Translations under genes and position numbers: made by a program
Origin: Sphingomonas sp. PP-F2F-A104-K0414
GTDB lineage: Bacteria; Pseudomonadota; Alphaproteobacteria; Sphingomonadales; Sphingomonadaceae
NCBI RefSeq assembly: GCF_004340945.1
Contig: NZ_SLYD01000002.1
Location: 558,001 to 622,000, forward strand
DNA: 64,000 nucleotides
Reading direction: 5' to 3'
In this document: one piece after another, positions 25,126 through 33,246 of the stretch
Position numbering within the stretch: position 1 is the first letter of the stretch
How the letters are laid out: every line of letters starts with the position of its first letter
The notes under the pieces: model-generated
Seen by the model: only the letters and a program-made list of their open reading frames with translations
What the model was told of the DNA's origin: nothing
Database searches by the model: none

Positions 25126-26187
25126 TCATCCCAATAACGGCGCCGGCGGATCCAGCGCGACGCCGGCATTGCTGGCGACGGCCTGTGCCCAGGCCAGGAC
25201 CTTGTCGATCTCGTCTGCATGGAGGGCCGCACCATCGCTGCGATCGCGATCGCGATCCGCGGCTTGATATGCCGTGCCGTCCTTGGCGTTGCGGCCGAAA
25301 GCCTTGCTGCGCGCCAACGAGTCGATCGTAGCGGCATCGGCCGACGCTCGGAACATCTCGCAGATCGACGCCAAGCACTCTCGTGGTGCAGCAAGGAGCG
25401 TTTCGCTCTGCAGCGATCGGACCCGCCCGGGAAATCGCACCGTCAGCCCTGCAAACAGATCGGCCTGCGCAATCCAGCCCACCGCAGCCACCTGAAGATC
25501 GGTCAGACGAAAATAGTCTTCCGCCGTAAAACCCAGATTGACGATCCCGTCGGCGCGTTGCTTGGCGAGCAGCTCACGAACCCATAGCCGTCCCCACATG
25601 CCTTTTCGCGCGATCGACGTGAGATAGCCGTGCAACGGCGCATAAAGCAGAATGGCGCGCGCATTGGGGCGCATCGCGAGCATGGCGGGAGCCAGCGCAT
25701 TGACGACGTTGGATGGCTTTATCACCACCGCCTCACCTGGCACGAACGCGCGCGACAACAGCGTCAACGCAGTATCCAGCACGTCGCCGATACGCGCAGG
25801 ATCGCCGCCGCGGTGCCGCCAGCCGACCAAGTCGTTCAGGATGACGGGCTCCTTCAGCGTCGAGGCGACCCCGACATGATCGAGCGCCTGCGCCAACAAC
25901 GTCGAACAACAATAGGCGGAATGAAAGACGAAGTGGACCGGGTCGGCCCGCGCCACGGCGTCGCGCGCGATCCGTCGCGAGACGATCCAGGGCTGCGTTG
26001 CCGATGGCAGGTGCTCGTCGGTCAGGAACGTCGCCGCCGCCCGCACCGCCCGGTCCGCATCGATCAGGTGGACGGCGTCGTGACCCGGATCATATCGGTG
26101 TGCCAACCAGCGGGGATCGGCGATTTCGGCCGCGTCCGGCGCAGCGTTTCGGGCGGCAAGCAGGGGAAAATAGGGCGGGATGCTCAT
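25126..26187 (-). CDS. Sulfotransferase-like protein
   Basis: A 353-residue cytosolic-type protein without signal peptide. The segment VHFVFHSAYCCSTLLAQALD (near residue 105) fits the PAPS-binding loop of sulfotransferases (hhhhxSxxRSGSTLLxxxL), though the usual Arg-Ser-Gly is changed to Ala-Tyr-Cys-Cys. VVIKPSNVVNALAPAMLAMR and ARAILLYAPLHGYLTSIARK follow in the positions of the 3'-phosphate-binding region. The substrate is unknown. Its neighbours (TonB receptor, two TPR-hydroxylases) suggest a shared modification pathway. It is divergent from the small exported protein at 26320. Confidence 0.6.
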   Translation of the reverse strand: MSIPPYFPLLAARNAAPDAAEIADPRWLAHRYDPGHDAVHLIDADRAVRAAATFLTDEHLPSATQPWIVSRRIARDAVARADPVHFVFHSAYCCSTLLAQALDHVGVASTLKEPVILNDLVGWRHRGGDPARIGDVLDTALTLLSRAFVPGEAVVIKPSNVVNALAPAMLAMRPNARAILLYAPLHGYLTSIARKGMWGRLWVRELLAKQRADGIVNLGFTAEDYFRLTDLQVAAVGWIAQADLFAGLTVRFPGRVRSLQSETLLAAPRECLASICEMFRASADAATIDSLARSKAFGRNAKDGTAYQAADRDRDRSDGAALHADEIDKVLAWAQAVASNAGVALDPPAPLLG

Positions 26188-26319
26188 CGCAAGGGTGATC
26201 GCATATCGCAGGCGTCATCGCCACGGCGAAGACCGCCGCCAACCGGTCAATTTCCGATTGTATGCCGCTACAAAACGATCATGATGCGTGTTCGGAACTA
26301 GCCTGGGGGTAGGGCAATG

Positions 26320-26580
26320 ATGAGGCGAACGATCATCGGTTTGGCGCTTTTGGGAATGACCGGCGCGGTTGCCGCACAACAGCCTGCGCCGACACAGGGT
26401 GCCAATGTCCCGCCCAAGGCCGAACGCAAAGTCTGCAAGCGCTCGGCGCCCGCGGGATCGTTGATCGAGACACGGCGCGAATGCCACACGCGCGAGGAAT
26501 GGGGTCGGATCGCACAGGCTGCGCGCGCCAGCGGTCAGGATATCGTTGATCGCGCCGCCACCGGCGGTCAGCGTCAATAA
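26320..26580 (+). CDS. Small exported protein with one cysteine pair
   Basis: An 86-residue protein (a second in-frame ATG lies one codon upstream at 26317). The signal peptide MRRTIIGLALLGMTGAVAAQ is followed by a Pro-rich linker and the motif VCKRSAPAGSLIETRRECHT with REEWGRIAQAAR. The C-x16-C loop followed by an R-E-x-W helix recurs in small periplasmic proteins of sphingomonads. Function unknown. It precedes the TPR-hydroxylase gene by 12 bases and is probably cotranscribed with it. Confidence 0.75.
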   Translation: MRRTIIGLALLGMTGAVAAQQPAPTQGANVPPKAERKVCKRSAPAGSLIETRRECHTREEWGRIAQAARASGQDIVDRAATGGQRQ

Positions 26581-26592
26581 TACGCGCCGGCG

Positions 26593-27885
26593 ATGACGAC
26601 CAATAGCGCCGAACGGGCGCTGGAATCATTGCTGCGCGAGGCGGATCACGCGCAACGCGCTGGAGATCGCGCGCGCGCAAACACTGCGTTTCGCCAAATC
26701 TTGTCGGTTGCACCCGATCATCCTGTTGCCTTGAACGCGCTGGGGATGGCAGCGCTCGGCCACGACGATCGCGCCGCCGCGGCGTATTTCGTGCGCGCGG
26801 CGGATGCCGACCCGACTGCAGCGCCCCTCTGGATGAACCTGGCGAGCGCGCATCGCGGACTTGGCGATGCCGATGCGGAACGCGCCGCTTTGGAACGGGC
26901 GCTGGCGACGGATCAGCGCAACCTGATGGCCAACGTCCGGATCGCCGAGTTGTTCGAGCGGATCGGCGATACGTCGGCGGCGGCGTTTCGCTGGGGCGGG
27001 GTGGCGACAATCGCCAGATCGATACCTGATCGTGCACCAGCGCTCGACCAGTTGCTAACCCGCGCGATGGAGCGGATTGCGGTCCTGACCCAGGCCCTAT
27101 CCGATGATGTCGACGTCGCGATGCAACCGCTGCGCAACACCGTTGATGCAGAACAGCGACGTCGGTTCGATGCATGCGTCGATGCCATGCTGGGCCGTCG
27201 CAGGATTTATGCCCCCGCCCCGCATGGGTTGCATTTCCCGTTCCTGCCGGCCGACGAGTTCTTCGCCCGCGAACATTTCGCCTGGCTCACCGATCTCGAA
27301 GCTGCAACGCCTGCGATCCTGGCGGAACTGGAAGCGCTGCTGTCGGCGCCGACGCCGGCATTCACGCCCTATGTCACCATCACGCCGGGTACACCCGCCA
27401 ATCTATGGAGCGCGCTCGATCGTTCGGAGAAGTGGAGCGTCCAGTACCTCTGGCGCTACGGCGTACGCAACGATGCGGTCTGTGCACGCTGCCCACAGAC
27501 CGCGGCAATTCTGGACACGCTCCCATTGTCGGATATCGCAGGACGCGCACCGACCGCTTTCTTCTCGATCCTGAAACCGGGAACACATTTGCCGCCGCAT
27601 ACCGGGGTCAGCAACATCCGCTCAATCGTCCATTTGCCCCTGATCGTACCCGACAAGTGCGGTTTTCGCGTTGGTGGCGAGACCCGCGAATGGCGCGTGG
27701 GCGAGGCGTTCGTCTTCGACGATACGATCGAGCACGAGGCGTGGAACGACAGCGATGAGATCCGCGCGGTCCTGATCGTCGACGTTTGGAACCCTTATCT
27801 TACCGACGATGAGCGGACGATGGTGCGTCATCTTTTCGAAGCGCTCGGATCCCGGTTGGGGGACAACAGCCAAATTTCCGATTGA
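26593..27885 (+). CDS. TPR protein with aspartyl/asparaginyl beta-hydroxylase domain (copy 1)
   Basis: A 430-residue protein. Residues 1-150 are TPR-like helical repeats (RANTAFRQILSVAPDHPVAL, DPTAAPLWMNLASAHRGLGD). The C-terminal 220 residues are a 2-oxoglutarate/Fe(II) aspartyl/asparaginyl beta-hydroxylase domain: SILKPGTHLPPHTGVSNIRS supplies the first iron-binding His and FDDTIEHEAWNDSDEIRAVL the second, with the conserved Arg of the oxoglutarate site. The TPR plus hydroxylase order recalls animal AspH. No signal peptide, so it acts in the cytosol. A paralogue lies at 28455-29633 on the other strand. Confidence 0.88.
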   Translation: MTTNSAERALESLLREADHAQRAGDRARANTAFRQILSVAPDHPVALNALGMAALGHDDRAAAAYFVRAADADPTAAPLWMNLASAHRGLGDADAERAALERALATDQRNLMANVRIAELFERIGDTSAAAFRWGGVATIARSIPDRAPALDQLLTRAMERIAVLTQALSDDVDVAMQPLRNTVDAEQRRRFDACVDAMLGRRRIYAPAPHGLHFPFLPADEFFAREHFAWLTDLEAATPAILAELEALLSAPTPAFTPYVTITPGTPANLWSALDRSEKWSVQYLWRYGVRNDAVCARCPQTAAILDTLPLSDIAGRAPTAFFSILKPGTHLPPHTGVSNIRSIVHLPLIVPDKCGFRVGGETREWRVGEAFVFDDTIEHEAWNDSDEIRAVLIVDVWNPYLTDDERTMVRHLFEALGSRLGDNSQISD

Positions 27886-27951
27886 GCGAGCGGGGATGGC
27901 GAATGTCTCCGCTCGCCATCCGGGCGTCCACCTAATCCGCTTGGCAAACTA

Positions 27952-28293
27952 TCAATCAGCTGCTTCCTTTGCTCGGATGTTCGCCCAGATCGCTTGATGT
28001 TCCGCCTTAGCGTACATGTACCGCGCACGCGCGGGTGAATGGCCCGCCATTTCGTCCTGCAATTGAGGAAACATCGCATAGACCTGCCGCGCGCGCTCCT
28101 CGCGTTGCCGCTTCATGGTCGGCGTAGCGCCGTCGGACGCCAGCCCATAGTCCGGCGCCGATGGCACGACGCCCTGATACGCCGCAAACAGGCTGGAAGT
28201 CGATCCCGCCGCACCGTTGGGGCCCGTCACGATGAACTGAGCGGAAGACGCGCTTCCGCAAAATAACAGCCCAAGAATCATGATCGTCTTCAT
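27952..28293 (-). CDS. Small exported protein of unknown function
   Basis: A 113-residue protein. The start is the ATG at 28293, preceded by GAGGAG at a good distance, and opens a signal peptide (MKTIMILGLLFCGSASSAQF). The mature part has no cysteine and ends in a charged helical region (QREERARQVYAMFPQLQDEM, ARYMYAKAEHQAIWANIRAK). I do not recognise it. It lies between the two TPR-hydroxylase genes, convergent with copy 1 and downstream of copy 2. Confidence 0.75.
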   Translation of the reverse strand: MKTIMILGLLFCGSASSAQFIVTGPNGAAGSTSSLFAAYQGVVPSAPDYGLASDGATPTMKRQREERARQVYAMFPQLQDEMAGHSPARARYMYAKAEHQAIWANIRAKEAAD

Positions 28294-28454
28294 CACTGGT
28301 CTCCTCAGGCGATCAACGGACAAATCGATATTCGGTTTCGGTGCGTCCGTCGATGAAGACTGCACAATATAAGATCCGGTCTACACCAACGCATGCTCGA
28401 AATTATCCGGTTGTGAGAGACCTATGCCGGGGAATTGGTCCCTTATCCCGTACA

Positions 28455-29633
28455 TCAGCCAGTATCGACAGCCGCGCCTTGATACGTATCGATCGCCTCG
28501 AAGATGTCGGTCAATGCCGCGCGCTCGTCGAGCGTCAACTCGGGACGCCAGACTTCGAACAACAACACGACGCGCGCCCCCTGGCCGCGATTCCAGGCCT
28601 CATGTTCGAATGAATCATCGAAGATCAGCATCTCGCCCTTGCGCCAGTGCCGAGTTTCGGCACCGACCCGCAGTCCGCACCCCTCGGGCGCGATCAGCGG
28701 GAGGTGACAGATAAGGCGCGTGTTGAGCATGCCATGATGCGGGCGAATATGCGTACCGGGCTTGAGCTGCGAGAAGATCGCCATTGGCGAACGTCCTGCG
28801 ATCACCGGGATCGGCGCGTGCGCCAATGCTGCCATTGTCTGCGGGCACGCGGACGCGTTGGGTTCGACCGGCACGCCATTTTGCCACAGCTGGAATGCGC
28901 TCCAACTCGGATCGTCGAGCAACGGGTTCGCTGGCGCAGGACGGTCGGGCGTGGACTGCACATAGGGAACAAAGCCGCGGTCGGTTGCAAGTGCCCGGTC
29001 AAGCTCGCCACATATTGCGGCGGTCGCAGCCTCGATCCTCGCAACCCAGCCGAACTCCTCACGCTCGAAGAACGCGCGCTGCGCCAGCCCGGGAAAATAG
29101 AACATCGATGGCTGTTGCAGATAGAGTTCGGTCCGTCCCGCTAGAAGGTCGAGCGCCTGCTGCGTTCGCGGGCTGTGCCCCCCTCCCCCGCGACGCGTTC
29201 CGGCGAGGATCTGATCGAGATGCGCGGTGAACCGTTTTGCGACTTCTGCCAGGAAGCTTTCGCCGGTCCGCAACATCGGGACCAGCATCGGCGGGATCGC
29301 CGTCCCTGGTTGCGCCGCAACGTTGAGCGCGGTGCGGTAGAACGATTGCGCGGCGCGATCGTCGCCGCGCCGAACCTTGAGCGCGGCCATCGTCAACAGC
29401 GCGGCCAGATGACGAGGTTCGGTACCGAGAAACTTCACGAGCGCGTCATCCGCCTCGACGTCCCGTCCGAGCGCCTGCGCGGCTTGCGCAATCAGGAACC
29501 ACGGTGCCGGAACCCCGGGCGCGCCATCCTTCAAGAGCAGCAAAGTGTCATACGCCCTTGCCGCATTACCGTTGCGGAGCGCCGCCATGCCCTCGCGAGC
29601 GAGGGTTTCGGCTTGGATCTTGGTCAGGGGCAT
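28455..29633 (-). CDS. TPR protein with aspartyl/asparaginyl beta-hydroxylase domain (copy 2)
   Basis: A 392-residue paralogue of the protein at 26593. N-terminal TPR-like helices (AREGMAALRNGNAARAYDTL, DDALVKFLGTEPRHLAALLT) precede the hydroxylase domain with SQLKPGTHIRPHHGMLNTRL and FDDSFEHEAWNRGQGARVVL, so both iron ligands are kept. Shared blocks with copy 1 include CPQT and CHLPLI/VHLPLI before GCGxRVG. The start at 29633 (MPLTKIQAETLAREG) is chosen for the helix start; a GTG at 29660 is possible and neither has a good ribosome binding site. Substrate unknown. Confidence 0.86.
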   Translation of the reverse strand: MPLTKIQAETLAREGMAALRNGNAARAYDTLLLLKDGAPGVPAPWFLIAQAAQALGRDVEADDALVKFLGTEPRHLAALLTMAALKVRRGDDRAAQSFYRTALNVAAQPGTAIPPMLVPMLRTGESFLAEVAKRFTAHLDQILAGTRRGGGGHSPRTQQALDLLAGRTELYLQQPSMFYFPGLAQRAFFEREEFGWVARIEAATAAICGELDRALATDRGFVPYVQSTPDRPAPANPLLDDPSWSAFQLWQNGVPVEPNASACPQTMAALAHAPIPVIAGRSPMAIFSQLKPGTHIRPHHGMLNTRLICHLPLIAPEGCGLRVGAETRHWRKGEMLIFDDSFEHEAWNRGQGARVVLLFEVWRPELTLDERAALTDIFEAIDTYQGAAVDTG

Positions 29634-29859
29634 GGCGGCTCGTTTTATGGTTGGCAGCACCGTAGCGGTTCGGTCGCGTGAGGACTATCGCGATCCGAAC
29701 CGCGATCGATGCGACTCGAGGGCGACTTGGCAAGGCCGGACCGCGAACCGACCGCTTGGGCGGTGACCCCGGTTCGACGAACGCCGCTGCCCACGGTCGC
29801 CGTCCGCACCTCGACAGCGCCGCCACGGCACACCACATCCTGGTCAACGGAGTGCCGCC

Positions 29860-30816
29860 ATGACCAGCTATCGCAAGACAGAAGACGCCGTCGCCGCGCT
29901 GACGCCGGAACAATACCGGGTCACGCAGGAGAATGCGACCGAGCGCCCCGGTTCCGGCGCGCTCCTGCACATGAAGGACGCGGGGATCTATGTCGACGTC
30001 GTGTCGGGCGAGCCGTTGTTCGCCAGCACCGACAAATATGAATCCGGTTGCGGCTGGCCCAGCTTCACCCGACCGATCGAGCCCGCCAACGTCACGGCCA
30101 AACGCGACTGGTCGATGCTGATCCCCCGTACCGAGGTGCGCTCGGCGCATGGCGACAGTCATCTCGGCCATGTCTTCAAGGACGGCCCGCGCAGTCGCGG
30201 TGGCTTGCGCTACTGCATCAATTCGGCGGCACTGCAGTTCGTCCCGCGGGGCGAGATGGCCGCCAAAGGCTATGCCGCGTATCTCGATCAGGTCGACGAT
30301 GTGCCGGCCAAAACCGAGCGTGCGGTTCTTGCCGGCGGATGCTTCTGGGGCATGCAGGATCTGATCCGTGCGTTGCCCGGTGTCGTCTCGACGCGTGTCG
30401 GCTTTTCCGGCGGGGAGGTCGCCAATGCGACGTATCGCCATCACGGCAACCATGCCGAGGCGATCGAGATCGTCTTCGATGCGGCGCGCACCGACTTCCG
30501 GACGCTGCTCGAATTCTTCTTCCAGATCCACGATCCGACCACGGTCAACCGGCAGGGCAATGATCGCGGTGCCAGCTACCGGTCCGCGATCTTCTATACC
30601 GACGACGCCCAGAAGGCGGTGGCGCAGGATACGATCGCCGATGTCGAGGCGTCGGGGCTATGGCCCGGCAAGGTCGTGACCGAACTCTCGCCGGTGGGCG
30701 ATTTCTGGGAGGCCGAGCCCGAGCATCAGGACTATCTCGAGCGCAAGCCGAATGGCTATACCTGCCATTTCGTCCGCCCGAACTGGAAGCTGCCGCGGCG
30801 CGCCGAAGCGGCGTAA
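29860..30816 (+). CDS. msrBA: Fused methionine sulfoxide reductase, MsrB-MsrA
   Basis: A 318-residue fusion. Residues 1-130 are Msr[10 protein letters not shown] with resolving Cys64, GDSHLGHVF, and [11 protein letters not shown] with catalytic Cys119. Residues 150-310 are Msr[11 protein letters not shown] with catalytic Cys161, [12 protein letters not shown] and [20 protein letters not shown]. The order B then A is the reverse of Neisseria PilB. The two CxxC zinc pairs found in many MsrB proteins are absent. It has no signal peptide, so it repairs oxidised methionine (both epimers) in the cytosol. Confidence 0.95.
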   Translation: MTSYRKTEDAVAALTPEQYRVTQENATERPGSGALLHMKDAGIYVDVVSGEPLFASTDKYESGCGWPSFTRPIEPANVTAKRDWSMLIPRTEVRSAHGDSHLGHVFKDGPRSRGGLRYCINSAALQFVPRGEMAAKGYAAYLDQVDDVPAKTERAVLAGGCFWGMQDLIRALPGVVSTRVGFSGGEVANATYRHHGNHAEAIEIVFDAARTDFRTLLEFFFQIHDPTTVNRQGNDRGASYRSAIFYTDDAQKAVAQDTIADVEASGLWPGKVVTELSPVGDFWEAEPEHQDYLERKPNGYTCHFVRPNWKLPRRAEAA

Positions 30817-30934
30817 GTCACGTCAGTTTACGTCGCGACGCCATGCCGACAGCGTCATGATTGCCAGGGATGGCGGTGTCCATGTCGCAATGAGCGCTCG
30901 TCGCGGGTTCGCCAAGGCTACCGGGTTGATATCC

Positions 30935-31786
30935 TCAAAACGTATAGGCGAGCCCTAGCGTCCCTAGCCACTGGTCGCACGATCCGGCGATGGCGACGAG
31001 CGGGCTGCGGGCTATCGAGCCTTCCATGCGACCATAGGTGCCGCCGGCGACCAGCTTGACGCCGTGCAGCAGGTCGCCGGTGAGCGAATAGCTGCCGACC
31101 GAGCCGAGCGTCCAGTTCTTGAGCCCACCCCGGGCCGTGTAGACGGGGAGTCCACTTGTCGCGCTCTGCGCTGCGGACACGCCGTAATTGGTATGCGCAT
31201 AGCCGCGTTCGACGATGTCGGCGGAGGCGAACAGGCCGATCGCGGCCTTGCGCGACAGCGGCGTGACATAGGTGATGCCGGGGCTCCAGATGCCGCTGTC
31301 GTGAACGCCGCTGACGTCGTGGCGATAGCCGAGCGTGACCGACAGCGTGTCGTACGGGCTGGTCAGCACGCCGGTCTTGCCGAGACCGACATAGCCGCCG
31401 AGTTCGACCGCGACGCCAAGCTTGCCGAGTGCGCGGACGCGGCGGTCGTCGATGCTGCCGAGCGTGCTGCGGTTGAAGTTGAGCTGCGCGATCGGTCCGG
31501 CTTGCACGTCCCAGACCGGGCCCGGCGCGTTCTTGATCAGATCGACGCTCAACTGGTTGCCGGCCAGGACGAAGCCATAGCCCTTGATCGCCCCGATCGC
31601 GGCGGGTGCGGGGGTGATCCGATAGTCGTTCGAGCCTTCGTAATCGGGGAGTGCTGCGACCCCGACACCGACGGTCACGGTATCGCGGTACGGATCGGCG
31701 GGTGCGTCCTGCGCATGGGCGGGTAGCGTGGTGAACGCCGCCAATGTGCTGCCGAGGATGAGCGACAGAGTTCGGATATAGGGCAT
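30935..31786 (-). CDS. MipA/OmpV-family outer-membrane protein
   Basis: A 283-residue protein with a signal peptide (LILGSTLAAFTTLPAHAQ) and a beta-barrel body. The N-terminal VTVGVGVAALPDYEGSNDYR matches the MipA/OmpV entry (G.G....P.Y.GS..Y...P). It ends in the aromatic LAYTF. Such proteins form outer-membrane barrels linked to wall synthesis or drug response. It is the last gene of the RND efflux operon, 41 bases after the outer-membrane factor gene. Confidence 0.87.
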   Translation of the reverse strand: MPYIRTLSLILGSTLAAFTTLPAHAQDAPADPYRDTVTVGVGVAALPDYEGSNDYRITPAPAAIGAIKGYGFVLAGNQLSVDLIKNAPGPVWDVQAGPIAQLNFNRSTLGSIDDRRVRALGKLGVAVELGGYVGLGKTGVLTSPYDTLSVTLGYRHDVSGVHDSGIWSPGITYVTPLSRKAAIGLFASADIVERGYAHTNYGVSAAQSATSGLPVYTARGGLKNWTLGSVGSYSLTGDLLHGVKLVAGGTYGRMEGSIARSPLVAIAGSCDQWLGTLGLAYTF

Positions 31787-31827
31787 GAGAAGGTCCTTGG
31801 TTGAAATGTAATCGGCGCGGCGAGCGG

Positions 31828-33246
31828 TCAGCCGCCGAGCGCGCGGTGGAGCTGGATGTGCGCGAGCGCGGTGGCGACGCGCTGGCGAACGATGGCCAAC
31901 TCCGCGGACAAAGCCGCTTGGCGGGCGTCGAGCAGCGGCGAGGCCGCTATGTCGCCGCGGGCGTAGCGGGCCTCGACCATCGCCACCGTCCGGCGACGCG
32001 ACGCGAGGTCGCGGTCGAACAGGCTGGTGCGGTCAGCGGCGGCGCGGCTCGCCGACAGCGCGTCGTCGACTTCACGCCAGGCGTTGAGAACGGTCTGGCG
32101 GTACGCGAGCGCGGCGCTGCGTTCCTCCGAGCGGCGCAGGTCGAGTTGCCGCTGCAATCGGCCGCCGGAGAAGATCGGGAGAGACAGGCTCGGCCCGATG
32201 CTCGTGCTGCGCGCGTTCCAGCCGAAATCGGCGAGGTTCAGCACGTCGATATCGAACAGGCCAGTCAGGCTGATCTTGGGATAGAAATCGGCGTGCGCGA
32301 CTCCGATCTGCGCGGTTGCTGCGTGAAGCCTTGCTTCGGCTTCGACGATGTCGGGACGTGTGCGGGCAACCTCGGAGGGCACGCGCACCGCCGCCGCCGG
32401 AAGCGGGCTTTGCGGCCGCAGCGTCGTGCGATCGAACGGGGCGGTATCGGGCGTGCCACCGACCAGTATCGCCAGCGCGCGCTGTGTCGTGGCCGCCTGG
32501 TGGTCGAGCTCGACGATATCGCCGTGCAGCGCCCGTAACTTCTCCTCGGTCGCCGCGACATCGATCGGGGTGGCGAGACCGCGGGTCAGCAGCGCGCGCG
32601 TGATCGTGGCGTTGCGCTCGGCGAGTGCGACCCCGTCCTGTGCGATGCGGCGCTCGTCCGACAGGCCGCGCAGTTGAAAATAGGTGCGCGCGACCTCGGC
32701 CTCGACCGACAGGCGCACGCCGCGTGCGGCGGCTTCGATGGCCTCGACCGAGGCCTGCGCCGCTTCGGCGTGGCGACGATGGCTGCCCCAGAGATCGAGT
32801 TCCCAACTCGCGCCGACGCCCGCGCTGTAGAGATCGAAGTCGACGCCCTTGGGCGGGGTCGTCGTCGGGGTGACGCCGAGCAGCGTCTGCGTCACCGAGG
32901 CGATACCCGCGGTGCCGATGCGCTCGCGGCTGTACCCGGCCTGACCCTCGACCTGCGGCGCACCGGCAGCACGAGCCTGGCCGCGCTCGATCCGCACGGC
33001 GGTGATTCGTTCGATCACTGCGGCGATATCGAGGTTGGCCGAACCTGCGCGTGCCTCCAGCGCGTCGAGCACCGGATCGTCGAAGCTGCGCCACCAGCGC
33101 GCATCGGTGCTAGCCGAGACCGGGGCCGCACTCTGCCAGACCGGCGGCAGGATCGCTGCGGGCGGCGCAAAGTTCGGGCCAACCGTACAGCTCGCCAGCG
33201 CGACGGCGAGCAGCAGCGGCGCCCACGAGCGTTTCTGATCATGCAT
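31828..33246 (-). CDS. TolC-family outer-membrane efflux lipoprotein (NodT type)
   Basis: A 472-residue protein with a lipoprotein signal (LLLAVALASCTVGPNF, lipobox LASC) and the family entry VGPNFAPPA. Two TolC repeats each hold a long helical part (VRLSVEAEVARTYFQLRGLS; AYRQTVLNAWREVDDALSAS). It is the outer channel of the tripartite pump encoded upstream. Its start overlaps the RND gene by 8 bases, so they are coupled. Confidence 0.93.
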   Translation of the reverse strand: MHDQKRSWAPLLLAVALASCTVGPNFAPPAAILPPVWQSAAPVSASTDARWWRSFDDPVLDALEARAGSANLDIAAVIERITAVRIERGQARAAGAPQVEGQAGYSRERIGTAGIASVTQTLLGVTPTTTPPKGVDFDLYSAGVGASWELDLWGSHRRHAEAAQASVEAIEAAARGVRLSVEAEVARTYFQLRGLSDERRIAQDGVALAERNATITRALLTRGLATPIDVAATEEKLRALHGDIVELDHQAATTQRALAILVGGTPDTAPFDRTTLRPQSPLPAAAVRVPSEVARTRPDIVEAEARLHAATAQIGVAHADFYPKISLTGLFDIDVLNLADFGWNARSTSIGPSLSLPIFSGGRLQRQLDLRRSEERSAALAYRQTVLNAWREVDDALSASRAAADRTSLFDRDLASRRRTVAMVEARYARGDIAASPLLDARQAALSAELAIVRQRVATALAHIQLHRALGG

